A stretch of DNA of 64,000 nt from Sipunculus nudus (taxonomy: Eukaryota; Annelida; Sipuncula; Golfingiida; Sipunculidae). Within the stretch, counting starts at the first letter, position 1. Each line of letters starts with the position of its first letter. The notes under the pieces are model-generated. The model was not told where the DNA came from. It worked only from the letters and a program-made list of their open reading frames with translations, and ran no database searches. Position numbers and translations under genes: made by a program. Where the stretch lies: assembly GCA_026874595.1 (NCBI GenBank), contig CM049306.1, positions 7,067,519-7,131,518 on the forward strand, read 5' to 3'. Below are positions 24,501-34,994 of this stretch, one piece after another.

Positions 24501-27500
24501 AACCAGTGTGATATCATGTGGACAGGGATCAAGGTTGTCCAGGTGGTCAATCACAGCCTTCATACATCTGTGTGAGATCCAGTAACCTGTCAAATCACAC
24601 ACAAAATACATCATTACTGCACTTTCTGCTATTTTATTTGTCCATCAGCATGTTTTTTTCAGTATTATACCCGTTGTTTTAAGTCAAAATCTGAATTTAT
24701 TTTTGAATTATTAAGTTTAATACAAAAAGATACATTTGATTGAAAATCTAAGACATGAACCTGCTTAAGATTACCTGAGCCTTCATCTCCGATGGCATGC
24801 CCCCAGCCTCCGCAACGGACCATGTCACCATGCTTGTTGAACAGCATGCAGTTAGACCCAGTGCCTGCGATGATTACCATTCCCCCTGAAACATATTGAT
24901 CAATAGCTAAGTGAAGGATCATATCACTTGGTGAAACAGTGGATATAAAAGCTGACCAGCTTAAGAACTATAATTGTATCCTCCAAAACCAGTTTCGTTG
25001 ATACCATTTTAAAATGAATTTCTAAATAAAAATTTGTATTTTTACCTCCTTTATTAAGATAAGTTTTCTATCATTCAGCATTTATTTCTTGATTTGCTAT
25101 TAGTAAATTATGGATTTAATGATAAACCTATATATTCAAAGACCACACAATAACTGACCACATGCCCATTCCTATTAACAAATTGCCAACAGACACACAC
25201 ACATACATGGGGATCTGAAAACATTTTATTTACCCTGATCTAAAGTGTAAAATAGTTTGATTAAAATATATCAAAATATATTAAAAAATATTCAATTACT
25301 GGTATCATCAAAGTCTTAAAAAAACTTATCATCAAGGTCTTTGTCCAATACAATCTACAGGGAGGTGTAAAAAGAAAGCTTACTAGTGTAACATCCTAAA
25401 TTTAATAAACTACAGATCAGACAAAACCATGGCAGCTAGGGACAGTTTATACTGCTACCACCTTGTATAATCATTATATAGTACTATATTATATATATTA
25501 TGTGTGAGATGAGATTGAAAGCCAGGCAGATTTTGAATTTGCCTAGATTAGATTGCAATTGTGATCTTGCCTCAGCAAGGTTGCAATTGTGATCTTGCCT
25601 AGACATATTTTAAACTAGCCTAGACATGATCCAAATTGCAATCTAGCCTAGGCAATATTAAAATCCATCATGGAGCAGGCCAAGATTTAAATATAGCCTA
25701 GGCATGTTGAAAATCCATCTGGTATCATCCAGTGAGTTTAAAATCTGGCTGAAATCATTTAGGAGAGTTTAAAATCTGCCTAGTTGAGAATAAAATAGTA
25801 ATCTTATAAAATTTCTTATATATTATGCATTGTAACTGACATATGAAAAATGTTTTCAGTCAGATTTTCAATATTTTATCACTGAATAGTTATGTATAGT
25901 TCTGCGTATCAACTTTACCTATTCTCATAAAATATTTATTTACCAAATTAAAGGAATGGTGTATCAAAGTCCATAAAAAACTGATACCCTGCATATTTTG
26001 TACCATAAGTGTATGTACATGTTTCGACTGTTGACAGTTGAATACCTGGGTGAAATGACATTTGAACTAGATCAACTAGCTGCCAAGTTGGCAGACTAGG
26101 AAAAACTTCATATACAATGCTCTGCCTTCATACAACAAACTAGAATACAGGTAGTCGATGTGTATCCCCTAAAATCAGAGTAGTACCGGTGAAGTGAGGC
26201 ATGGATTGAGTTGCAAGGGGTAACAGGGTTAGATGGGTTACATATAAGCATAGAAGTCTGCCATGTAAACATGACTGTAGGTGGCCCCACCTGTTATTTG
26301 AACAAGAAACTATCCAAGATATATACACATGCAAAATTTCAGGTGGAAAAGTCAAACCACTGCCCAGTCATGAGTGATTTTATCCCACAGCAGACATACT
26401 GATGGACGCTGTGCAAAAATGGTTGCAGGGTGCGCCATCAGTTCTTGTATCATTAAGAGCTATGTGAGATCTATACACATGCAAAATTGTGGCCCAATCG
26501 GTCAAACGGTTCCCGAGATATGAGCTTGGATGTCTGCAACATAAACGTGAATGAAGGTGGCCCCACCTGTCATAAAATCAAGAAAGCTGTCCAGGATGTA
26601 TACACATGCAAAATTTCAGGTGTATTAAGTCTAACCAATGCAGAGATACAAGTGATTTAATCCCAAGGCAGATGAACAGATGGATGCTGTGCAAAAAGGG
26701 TTGCATGTGGGGCACCATTTTCAGTGTATGTTATAAAGCTTTCCATGGGCTACATTTGTGCAAAATTTTTAGCCTGATTGGTCAAACGGTTCCTGAGATA
26801 TGTGGGTTTATGAGTGGAAACAGACGCGCATATGGAGGCTGGGCAAAAAGGAAAGGTCAGAGGTCATCATAAATCAGGACGCAGCAGTTCACATGTGACC
26901 CAATCATAATTCCAAATTTCGAAAAAAATCTGCCCAGTGGTTTCGGGAAAGTTCTTCGGAAACCTAAGCGGCAGCAGAGGTGGCCGTGGCAGCAACCGAC
27001 TGAAAACATAGTATCGGCAAAACTCTGTTTTGGCAGATACAATTAATTTTAAGCAAATAATTGGTATGATGTGGATGCTGTAGACCACATGAAACATATC
27101 AAAGGTGCAAGTAATAATCAAATACCTATTTAATAATTCAAGTTCCATAATTAATGTTAATTATTACATTAATTATTATAACATTACTGTAAAAATGAAC
27201 AATAATTATTACGATAATATTATAACATTATGTAAATATTAAAAAATATATTTCTTGTGAACTATATATAACCATACAGTGTTAAAATATTGAGTCTGAC
27301 TGAAAACATCTTTCATATGTCAATTACAATGCATAATATATTAGGAAATTAGAACAGATCACTATTTTAATCTCGCCTAGGCAGATTTTAAACTTGCCTA
27401 AGTGATACCAGGCAGATTTTAAACTCGCCTGGATAATACAAAACAGATTTTAAACTCGCCTAGGTGAGATTAAAATCCTGGCCTGCTCCATGACTAATTT

Positions 27501-30500
27501 TAATCTTGCCTAGTCAACAATGCGATTGTGAACTTGCTGAGTTTTAAATCTGTCTAGGTCAGATCACAAACGCAATTTCATCAAGGCGAATTTAAAATCT
27601 GCCTGGATTTCAATCTCGTCTCTGACATATTATATAGTGAATGATGTATACTCCACTACATTTACAATGTTCTCTTCCAATAGGGCAATCTATCTGGTCA
27701 GACTTAGTTTTGTATTATTTTCAGGAGTATTCACAAGTGGGAGTTTTCCAAAGTGGGAGATATCCTATAACCTTTGGGATCAGATTGCAAAAGTTTTTAT
27801 TCTGATCATGGAATCTTAGAAATTAACTACAATGCATGGTGACCTTGGTCAGTAGCAGTAGCCATGGAACCAAATGTATCACAGGTGATTGTATAGTCAA
27901 GGCTGTCGCTGGGGTAGACTTCTTTCATCCAAGACTTTATCTGATCCCGCCCCTTCTCATGGTCACCCCCTGACAGAGACATGCCCTGAATGCAAAAAAT
28001 ATATCAAAATCATGACTGACATAAGGACTAGATTGCTCTGCTGAACATCAACACACCTCTATCACACTCACTGTGCTCACTGTTCCTAATGCAGGAAGAA
28101 TAAAAGCAGGATGACATACAACCACATGTGACAGGAATCCAGGTTTGCTATCTGGTGGCCACATTGTAGTTCAGATGGCCTTGAGTGCACATCCTCTCAT
28201 AGGTGTCCATTATTCTGTAAAATATTCACAGCAATTGCTTGAACAGTTCTTGAGATATGCAGGTGAAAAGAATTTCAAGATCACTGCCTGGTGGTTATTT
28301 TATTTCTTATGGGTCTGATATTGATAGCTCATATCCTCTCATGAGTGTGAATCTTCAATGAAGCTTTCAGGCAACAGCCTTAACAGTTCTTGAGAAATGC
28401 AGGCAAAAGTGAAAACCTGATTAGTATAGGGCACCTACCTATGCAGGGCCCAAATTAGCAACTAAGATGATAGCGTTCATACTACCATAAGTATTCACAC
28501 CAAAAGATTTGCTGGCTCATCTTCACTCCTACTGTCTAACATGTATGTATTTTCAACAGTCTTTTTCAAACCAAATATTTGTTATATTTCAAAGCATATT
28601 AATAATGATCTGTGAACAAACAGTTTTAGACTGAGAAACTTTTTCATTCACTCTGAAAAAATGTAGAATAGAGATTTGGGTTGGAATGCAGAATACAGAT
28701 TTGGGGTGGAATGCAGAATAGAGATTTCTAGTTCATTCTGAATATGCTTTTATACATTTCAGATAAGTTTTCGAATAAAAAAAGGCATAAATCACAATTC
28801 ACTGACCTAAATTGTTACTGTTTCTTCATTCACAAAAATGTCATGGATATATATCTTTCACAATTTCCATAAATACAAATGAACATGGAAGGATGTTTTC
28901 AATTTCTGACCTCTCTCTTATGTTCCATTACCTTTCTTATACAGTTTTAACACTGATAATGATTCCTAACCACACTAACTTAAGCACAACTAAACAGGGA
29001 TGACTGTCTTAGATAATAAACCTTTATCAAAATATTGTTGTTCTGTGTCTATCCCATCTATAAATAATAAACGTTGAATTAATCTATCTCATAAACATCA
29101 AAGTAAACAGCTCACTGTTGCTGTTAGAGGGGTTCCTTCGTCAATGCCAGCTTTCTTCTTGCAGTCTGTGATCAGGGTATGCAGTCGCTTGCAAGCTTCC
29201 TCCAGTCCCACTTGCTGCAAGAAATTTCACAACCCCCAACTGATGAGAATGACATTTATTCAATAAATGTTTAAAAGCAATGTTTTACTTCATCACTTCA
29301 ATAGAATATAAAAGTAAAGTTAGTTTACAGTGAAAATTGTTAAACTTTCTAAAGGCTTGGTCATTTATTGAATATAAAAGTACCAGATAAATATTTTCAT
29401 ATCATTCATTTTTATCAGAAAATCAAGTTTCTTAATTTACCAGTAAAAATTCTATGAGTTACAACAATAAAAAATATATAAATTCAACAAGAAAAAAACT
29501 TCAATCTAGCGTAACTTTTTTATGGCTAATTCTATGAACTTTTTATAGAATTCATTTTCATGAGATTACATACACAGGACAATACTTATTCCTATCTTTT
29601 ATTATAAAAGTAATAATGTAAATAAATTGCCATACATGCCATAAAGGTGAAGTTATTTGATTAATATTTATTTATTTAGGATCAACAGCTGACAATAGAA
29701 CAATAATCGTGTTCCAATCTCTTGATAAAGGTTCAGATATGCCAGAGTGTCTCACATAATGGTTAGTTGACAGATCAAGTTCTGCTTCTGCCAGAACTGT
29801 GCCATCTTGTTTCATCAAAACAGCCTGAGAATGAGATGCTCCTCTGTAAACATATGGAGGTTAAGGTTTATTTGGTATATGAAGACTACTATGCTCTCTC
29901 ATCATCTCCTGTTTAAACATATATATTTAAGCATGTACTGCTCTCTTGCATGAATTGTCACAAGTCCTTTTTTCAGCTATGTAACATACTGGTATACAAT
30001 ATGAAAGGCCTTATTTCCACTCCCCATGACTGGAAATAAGGAATGCTTATTTCCACTCCCCTTATGGTAAAGGCTGGTACAGTCTAGGTATTTTGGCAGT
30101 TAAAGTGACAAAAAGTTCACTCTTTCCAGTTATAATGTAGGTCTAGATTATTGCTTTTTTTTTTACAAAATCCTCTTTAATGTACTTCTATAAGAGCATT
30201 AGGGACACAGTTACACATTTAGGTTCCTTAAACAATTAAGTTTTTCAATTTTGTATTGAAATGCATTTCATTCTGTGTTACATTACATTTGAGGTTTAAA
30301 ACATTTATGATTTACAGAGTAACACCTGACAATAAAACTGCATTCATATTGGCCAACAAGTTTACATGTAAATTTATATTTTTCTGCAGATTAATTTTGT
30401 TGAAGTAGTTGGTTAATTAATTTGAAAGTTTATATGCTGAACATGACAACTAACTTAGAGTAGGACAAGAAGGGTTTGGATGATTTAGACAACACTTGTT

Positions 30501-32118
30501 TTCTGGTCCAGTCCTTATCAGTACATGGTTGGCACCTCATCAGTGAGCCCTGGTTTTGTGTCCATTTGCTCAGACTAGTGCAGTCAGCTCGTAGCTTAGA
30601 ATACCAGGTGAAGTCCAGATAGTAAAACTGGACTGGCACCCACTACCCTGAAAGGCTGTTGTTTCAGTAATTAAGCATACCACTGATTTTGTCTTGAACA
30701 CTTTGCATGATGTTACTTTGGTGTCAGAATAGGTAAAAATTACTAGATCTTAATTAGAAGAAAACTAAAACTATAAAAGCAATATAAGATGCTTTAACAT
30801 ACAAGACTATTTATTATTGTCACTATACTGGCAGATATGCATCTAAAAGGTAAGAATGAAAACATTCATTTTTTTATATTGAATGTTATATTCAATTATG
30901 TTATCCAATAGATTTGCTGTAAATGAATTTCTATTCTAATAAAAATTTACCTATTCTACCTAACATAGGGAGTAGTAACACCAGAGGGGAGTGGAAAAGC
31001 ACTTCAATACAATAAATTAGGTATGACAGAACTTTTGTTTATTATTCCTTGTGTGAAACATCTCCAATGTGAATATTATACCAAAGTTCTAAAACTTAAA
31101 ACAAAATAAACAACTTGAAAGAAAATAATTATCAAAAGATAAATTCCCAAAATTAGCTCTATTATATAAAGATAATATAAATAATTCCAAATGACCTCCA
31201 CTTATAAAGCATAACTTATATGTCATGATCACATAATACAGATATATTATTCATGACCTATAAATTATTAACAGATTCCTAAACAAAAGATTGGCAGTTA
31301 AATACAAGGAAACCTCTTCTTGCAGCATTTCACTATAACATACATTTATGCCAGTACGTGAAATACAGGGTTTTCTCTGAATAGATCAAATTCAATAGAT
31401 CTGCACATTTTTTATCTTTTTTTTTTGCGAAGGTAACTGCCTCCATTTTTTTATGCTAACTTATCTTGTTTTTGTAGTTCTGCAGAATTCCATTCCTGTT
31501 TCAGACTTAGTGACAAGACAGTATCACATGCTTCCTATCATTTTATAAACTTGCATCAACCAGGCCCGGTGACTGCTGCACCTGCGGGCCCTGGGTGCGT
31601 AATTGTCCCCATTGCTAGGTCATAGTCATACAACTGAGGAACCCCCGAAAGGCAACTCGTTTGTTAGCGAAACACAGCTGTTGGACACGGCCTTCCCATT
31701 AAGCCTGCAGAGTGCTCACTCTGGGCCCACAATGGGGGCCAACCACTGAATCTCACGGTTTTGGTTGAAATTCAGACTCTCAATCTCCCAGCTTTGAGTT
31801 CTGTGCTCTAACCCCTGAGCCACAGAAGCCGGTCTAGACTACACTTGATAAATATATGATCAAGGTTTTACTGCTGAGCTGAGTCTATTGTGTCAATTGA
31901 GGATCACATGACATTTTTAGTTTGATCAGTACTAATCAAATCTACTTATAAAATATAACAAGTTTGGTTGATCATGACGATGAGTGATCATTACAATGAC
32001 CAGTATTTTGACCTGCAAGTGTATCCATTAGCTAAAATAAACTTATTAATTCTTAAGTGAAAACTTATTACCCTTCTATTCCACAAAAGAAGGCCCCTCC
32101 CCCTCCTGGATTTGCCAT
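21371..32118 (-). CDS. NAGK: N-acetyl-D-glucosamine kinase, complete gene, 10 coding exons, 349 aa
   Basis: Phosphorylates free GlcNAc (from glycan breakdown) to GlcNAc-6-phosphate with ATP, in the cytosol, for amino-sugar salvage. I joined ten exons on the minus strand: 32118-32072, 29843-29756, 29214-29116, 27985-27844, 24885-24775, 24586-24474, 23759-23672, 23383-23283, 22682-22604 and 21552-21371. All introns are GT-AG, phases agree throughout, and the coding sum is exactly 1050 nt. Human NAGK is 344 aa with the same domain order. Key positions keep a constant offset of 7 from the human numbers I recall: Asn43 (STNH), Ser83 (SLSGGD), Asp114 (the catalytic-base position, CDTFGS), Gly133-Thr-Gly (AGTGSNC) and Cys150 (RCGGWG). 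The nucleotide-binding GIEGG motif is split by intron 1. The gene is intact; introns 1 and 4 carry mobile elements. A divergent plus-strand transcript starts ~0.6 kb upstream. Confidence 0.96.
22240..22440. repeat. Dispersed repeat fragment in NAGK intron 9
   Basis: TTTGCCTCTGCCAAGGGGGT followed by a 'GTTTGT..GGGTTTGTT' stretch and 'AATGGGCCAAGGAA' is a phrasing familiar from interspersed repeats of marine invertebrates. Boundaries and class are not determined. Confidence 0.35.
22604..22682 (-). CDS. NAGK: NAGK exon 9
   Basis: Acceptor TTTGTCACCAG, donor AAAG|GTTTGT. Encodes EVLEQPGGLHVVCVGSVFK and SWDLLEKG, matching the 'VGSVWKSWELLKEGF' stretch of NAGK. Confidence 0.95.
23283..23383 (-). 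CDS. NAGK: NAGK exon 8
   Basis: Acceptor ATACTTTGTAG, donor AAG|GTACGA. Encodes AQEDHDPLCLQTFHEAG and CILGRHILALLPKVDK, matching the conserved 'AGxxLGRHIxAxLP' helix. Confidence 0.94.
23672..23759 (-). CDS. NAGK: NAGK exon 7
   Basis: Acceptor TGTTTATTCAG, donor GAAG|GTGAGG. Encodes MNHELDILPYLYTNFSKSR and ASLCKKLAE. The internal ATG is not a start codon. Confidence 0.93.
24474..24586 (-). CDS. NAGK: NAGK exon 6
   Basis: Acceptor GTGATTTGACAG, donor CCAG|GTATTG. Encodes GYWISHRCMKAVIDHLDNL and PHDITLVKKLMFDHFQ. Confidence 0.95.
24775..24885 (-). CDS. NAGK: NAGK exon 5 (GTGSNC and CGGWG)
   Basis: Acceptor ATATGTTTCAG, donor TCAG|GTAATC. Encodes GMVIIAGTGSNCMLFN and RCGGWGHAIGDEGS, the most diagnostic stretch of the family. 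Cys150 matches the essential Cys143 of the human enzyme. Confidence 0.97.
25489..27637. mobile_element. 2.1-kb element with ~400-bp inverted-repeat arms in NAGK intron 4
   Basis: The left arm (~25489-25895) and the reverse complement of the right arm (~27258-27637) align along most of their length. Shared blocks are GAGATTGAAA-CCAGGCAGATTTT, ATGGAGCAGGCCA, GTTTAAAATCTG, TATATTATGCATTGTAA and ACATATGAAA-ATGTTTTCAGTCAGA. Each arm contains several 'TTTAAAATCTGCCTAGG' repeats. The spacer holds an 898-bp Helitron-like element plus ~460 bp of other sequence. No protein is encoded. It reads as a foldback or long-TIR element; superfamily unknown, ends approximate. Confidence 0.8.
26140..27037 (-). 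mobile_element. Helitron-like non-autonomous element, full-length copy, 898 bp
   Basis: On the minus strand it begins TCTGCCAAAACAGAGTTTTG (5' TC, with a CAAAAC/GTTTTG hairpin) preceded by A, and ends ...GTATTCTAG followed by T. Helitrons insert between A and T with 5' TC and 3' CTRR. The interior has GGTGGCCCCACC-type units and the ACCTCTGACCTTT block. The same two ends delimit 59439-60843. The 3' hairpin is partly degraded in this copy. No Rep/helicase is encoded. Confidence 0.75.
27844..27985 (-). CDS. NAGK: NAGK exon 4 (SLSGGD and catalytic Asp)
   Basis: Acceptor TTTTTTGCATTCAG, donor CAAG|GTCACC (a weak +3..+6 but good exon side). Encodes GMSLSGGDHEKG and TITCDTFGSMATAT. Asp114 is the expected catalytic base. 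The following intron holds the inverted-repeat and Helitron-like elements. Confidence 0.94.
29116..29214 (-). CDS. NAGK: NAGK exon 3
   Basis: Acceptor TTTCTTGCAG, donor ACA|GTGAGC, 33 whole codons. Encodes VGLEEACKRLHTLI and KKKAGIDEGTPL, aligning with the helix before the SLSGGD loop. Confidence 0.93.
29756..29843 (-). CDS. NAGK: NAGK exon 2
   Basis: Acceptor ATATGTTTACAG and donor TAT|GTGAGA. Encodes ASHSQAVLMKQDG and LDLSTNHY. Asn43 in STNH corresponds to the GlcNAc-contacting Asn36 of human NAGK. Confidence 0.93.
31558..31836 (-). mobile_element. tRNA-derived SINE-like sequence in NAGK intron 1
   Basis: Read on the minus strand it starts near CCGGCTTCTGTGGCTCAGGG, continues GTTAGAGCACAGAACTC (tRNA A-box-like region), and then GAGATTGAGAGTCTGAATTTC, a decayed B box (GGTTCGAATCC). 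A GC-richer unrelated segment follows to ~31558. It is not a functional tRNA gene. Boundaries are approximate. Confidence 0.5.
32072..32118 (-). CDS. NAGK: NAGK exon 1 (start codon to GIEG)
   Basis: ATG at 32118-32116, then M-A-N-P, a Gly run and AFFCGIEG, ending GG|GTAATA in phase 2. It was found by matching the phosphate-binding 'Y/F-G-G-V/I-E-G-G-G' start of NAGK. The splice to exon 2 restores GIEGGASHSQ. The glycine-rich N-terminus is seven residues longer than human. Confidence 0.88.
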
Positions 32119-32746
32119 CCTGAAATGGTAACGTATACCACCCGCTGTTTGTATTGACGGGGATCTGGGGTTACGAAAATGCATAGTTCATATATCAAAA
32201 GGTTACAAGAGCAATTGACACAGCTTGATATTTTCAACTGAATTCCGACAATTTATAAAAAAAATAAACAGATTAAAGCTTGTTAGCCTCGGCAATGTTG
32301 TAATTTTTTACAAAAGATATATAAATTTGTGAAATATGTTGAAATTAAGTTTGCGCTAATTAGATTTGCCCATGCGCAGTAGCACCTTTTCATTTTTACA
32401 TACGTAAACATCATGTGCTGATTACACAAGCCAACAGGTCAACGTGTTACTGTTGGACGCAAGATCAACAAACGCTCATAGATCTTGATATTTGTGTGTA
32501 AATCGAAGTTTACGTGGCACCAATATGTTTAAAATAGGATGAACACTTCACAATTTATGTAGTCCAACGGCCAATAGTTCATCGTGCGACTACACACCGC
32601 GAAGCCGTATATACAACATCAGCGAGATCGTCTGTACTGTAGATTGAGTGTGATTGAGTGTGAAGCTCATTTGACAACTGTCTCTAGTGTCAGAACTTTC
32701 AAGTGTCACTGTCATTTCAATTCTGTACACAGAACAAGTCTAAAAA
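32119..32746. promoter_or_regulatory. Putative divergent promoter between NAGK and the microprotein gene
   Basis: The two start codons face away from each other 628 bp apart. The interval has no repeat copy, is less AT-rich than its surroundings, and contains CCCATGCGCAGTAGC (32380s), an NRF1-like half site common in bidirectional promoters. I see no strong TATA box. Transcription start sites are unknown. Confidence 0.45.
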
Positions 32747-32756
32747 ATGACGAATG
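32747..32756 (+). CDS. Tentative exon 1 of a membrane microprotein gene (Met-Thr-Asn)
   Basis: TAAAAAATGACGAATG|GTGAGT gives an ATG with A at -3 and a consensus donor after 10 coding bases (phase 1). It lies head-to-head with NAGK, in sequence that resembles a promoter and 5' UTR. Joined to 45135-45197 and 45746-45828 it gives 156 nt (51 aa plus stop) in frame. The joining over a 12.4-kb intron is my inference. Confidence 0.4.
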
Positions 32757-32867
32757 GTGAGTTTTATTAGCAGAACTATGTAAACTATTTTCAGTTTATT
32801 TCTGAAATAAAAATATATATATATTTTACTCCAATATTCAAATTTGTCTAAATCAATTCCTTTTTTG

Positions 32868-33397
32868 GAGCCACTATAGAACGCGGGCTTCGCTTCTATC
32901 GAGGAACATATAAATAAAATTGTCTCCTCTCATTTCCTATTTTAACTCCTACGTTTCCCGACAGATGTCCCTACACTCAACTCTTCTAACAAACAACTTA
33001 GCATCACAAGTCGCCTGAACCGAGAATCGAACCTACAATCTCTAGACCAGGAGCCCTACACGCTACTAAGTGAGCCATGAAGACGAGATACCTGCCGGAG
33101 CAAGTTTTGTTAATTTTTATCTGCGATTGAAGAGACATCTATCGCGAAAATGGGAAACCATTTACTATTTTAACAGGAAAATTAAGCTTTAGGTGGGCCC
33201 CCACACCCCCGTCCAGACGGGGAACCCAGGTTCCCCGGACCCCTCCTCCTCTTATATAATAAACTCCAGCTATGAGCAAAATTAAATACGGGAATTCTGA
33301 GGAAAATGAAATGTATCGGCCTTTTCCAGGAAACAATTTATTATGCGACACCCGTTGTACCGGCGGTAGGCTGAAGCCCGGTTTCTATAGTTCTGCC
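32868..33397. mobile_element. 530-bp TIR element with 9-bp target duplication
   Basis: Ends GAGCCACTATAGAACGCGGG... and the reverse complement GGCAGAACTATAGAAACCGG form imperfect inverted repeats, continuing into GGGCTTC. Flanks carry the direct repeat CCTTTTTTG (32859-32867 and 33398-33406). A 9-bp duplication suggests a Mutator-like element; 8 bp (hAT) cannot be excluded because the repeat is T-rich. No transposase. It lies in the first intron of the putative plus-strand gene. Confidence 0.75.
33008..33077 (-). repeat. tRNA-like remnant with B box inside the TIR element
   Basis: The minus strand reads GGCTCACTTAGTAGCGTGTA ... TGTAGGTTCGATTCTCGGTT. GGTTCGATTC is a good Pol III B box, but the A box is imperfect and there is no 7-bp acceptor stem. 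It is therefore a tRNA-derived (SINE-like) segment rather than a tRNA gene. Confidence 0.5.
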
Positions 33398-34019
33398 CCT
33401 TTTTTGTTTTCAGATTTAGGATAATTGTATTTATTTAGCAGATTTTATGTTTTCATGTGAGTTCCACTTTAACAACAAACTCATCTGAGAGTCTGTGACC
33501 CTTGGACTGATCTTTCTGTAGACAGAGTGTCGATAATTTGTCCGTCTCCATAATACAGAGACGGAGAGCGCTGCATGCATTTTTGTGGTGGCCTGTATGA
33601 TATTACTATATGTCCCTTCTGTGTCCAAATAATCAAACATAATCTAGCTAACATACCCTTAACTACGCCTTCCTACTTAATTTTTGCTCAAATAAGAAAA
33701 TTAAACATATAATCCAGGTGCAAAGTTATGAAGCAATGCTCTGAGGTTTCTAACCAAACAGGACATGTTGCTTTAGGTTCAAGGACAAAGGGAGAAGCCA
33801 GTTTTCAAAGTCCTTTAACTGATTGGCTGTTAGGTTTCAGGCTTATTCATCATGGAAATCAAAACATAAGATTTACAGCCTTGTCCCTAAAATAGTACTA
33901 TTGAGTAACTAAAGCAGAAAGTGCAAGCAAAACAATGGCTCCAAGTGGGGCTTGTAGCCACCTGTAAATTTTTTTGTTTTCACTTATTAGAAATGGTTCA
34001 TAAACCCAGGTAAAGACCT

Positions 34020-34560
34020 TTGTTTTTTAACGAACCTGTGAGCTAATGCGATGGCGCAGCGTCGTCTGTCCATCGTCAGCCCTCCGCTGTCTGCCGTCCG
34101 CCGTCCAGGGTTTGCTTTCTGCTGTCCATGGCTGTAAGTCAGAAACCGTTGGAGCTAGCAGCTCCAAATTACATGTAGGAATTAGTCACATGTGAAACTT
34201 GGTGCCCTGGAGCTTTTTATTGGGTATCTGCATTTATTTAGATTTTATAGAGAAAAAGCTTTAAAACCTTTAAAAATCTTCTTCTCTGAAACTGTCCAGC
34301 CAAATTGTCCAATATTTCACAGAAATGATCCCTGGGACAATCTCTCTCAAGTTTGTTCGAATGGTTCAAGTTCGGAGATTTTTGGCCGAGTTACAGGAGG
34401 TTGAACTTAGTCATCTGTCCAAAAAAGCACACTAAAATTAAAATCTCAGAGACGGCTAGAGCTATAATCACCAAATTTTATACCAATGTTTGTGACATAC
34501 GTCATATCTGATTTTGAGGTATTGGTGGCGCCACCTACATTGATGTGTTTTTTACAAGCG
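34020..34560 (+). repeat. Dispersed repeat, same family as 12840, copy 2
   Basis: It starts AACGAACCTGTGAGCTAATG with GGCGCAGCGTCGTCTGTCC, then GTCGTT-free 'CCGCTGTCTGCCGTCC' repeats, and matches copy 1 nearly base for base over CTGAAACTGTCCAGCCAAAT to GGAGGTTGAACTT. It ends in GGTGGCGCCACCTACATTGA. Confidence 0.8.
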
Positions 34561-34844
34561 AAAATGTAATTTTAACCTCTTTTAGCTTATACACTGATTT
34601 ATGATGAAACTGTTAAGCTGATTGGTTTAAACCTTACAAGAATTATTTTATGGTAGGGTTCTGCCAGTTTTATAAGAATAGATTGGGTAAATACAGTTTT
34701 AAAAAAAACATTGAAGCCAATTGAAAAAGGCTTTCTGTATTCAAAAACAGATTTGAGTTTCAGCAGCCAAGTCAAGAGGTCACTCAGTACAAACAGGTGG
34801 GGTCCAGACATCACCATGGCAACTGACCTGGCTCGGGGGTGGGG

Positions 34845-34905
34845 GTGTCTAGACAAAGTGTCTAGACGTCTAGACACAGCGTCTAGACGTCTAGACACAA
34901 TGTTT
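34845..34905. repeat. TCTAGA-rich palindromic cluster
   Basis: GTCTAGAC is repeated five times with short spacers, including the perfect 20-bp palindrome GTGTCTAGACGTCTAGACAC at 34858-34877 and a near-copy right after it. Confidence 0.85.
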
Positions 34906-34994
34906 AGATGCAGAATTCCCAGATTATTGGAACTATATGTTTCAACTGTTTAAAAAAACTTGGTTAGCATTTTAAGTGAATTGGGTTTATCATC

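Noticed and set aside
33008-33077. Functional tRNA gene on the minus strand
   Set aside because: Only the B box is good; the acceptor stem and A box do not fit, and it lies inside a TIR element.
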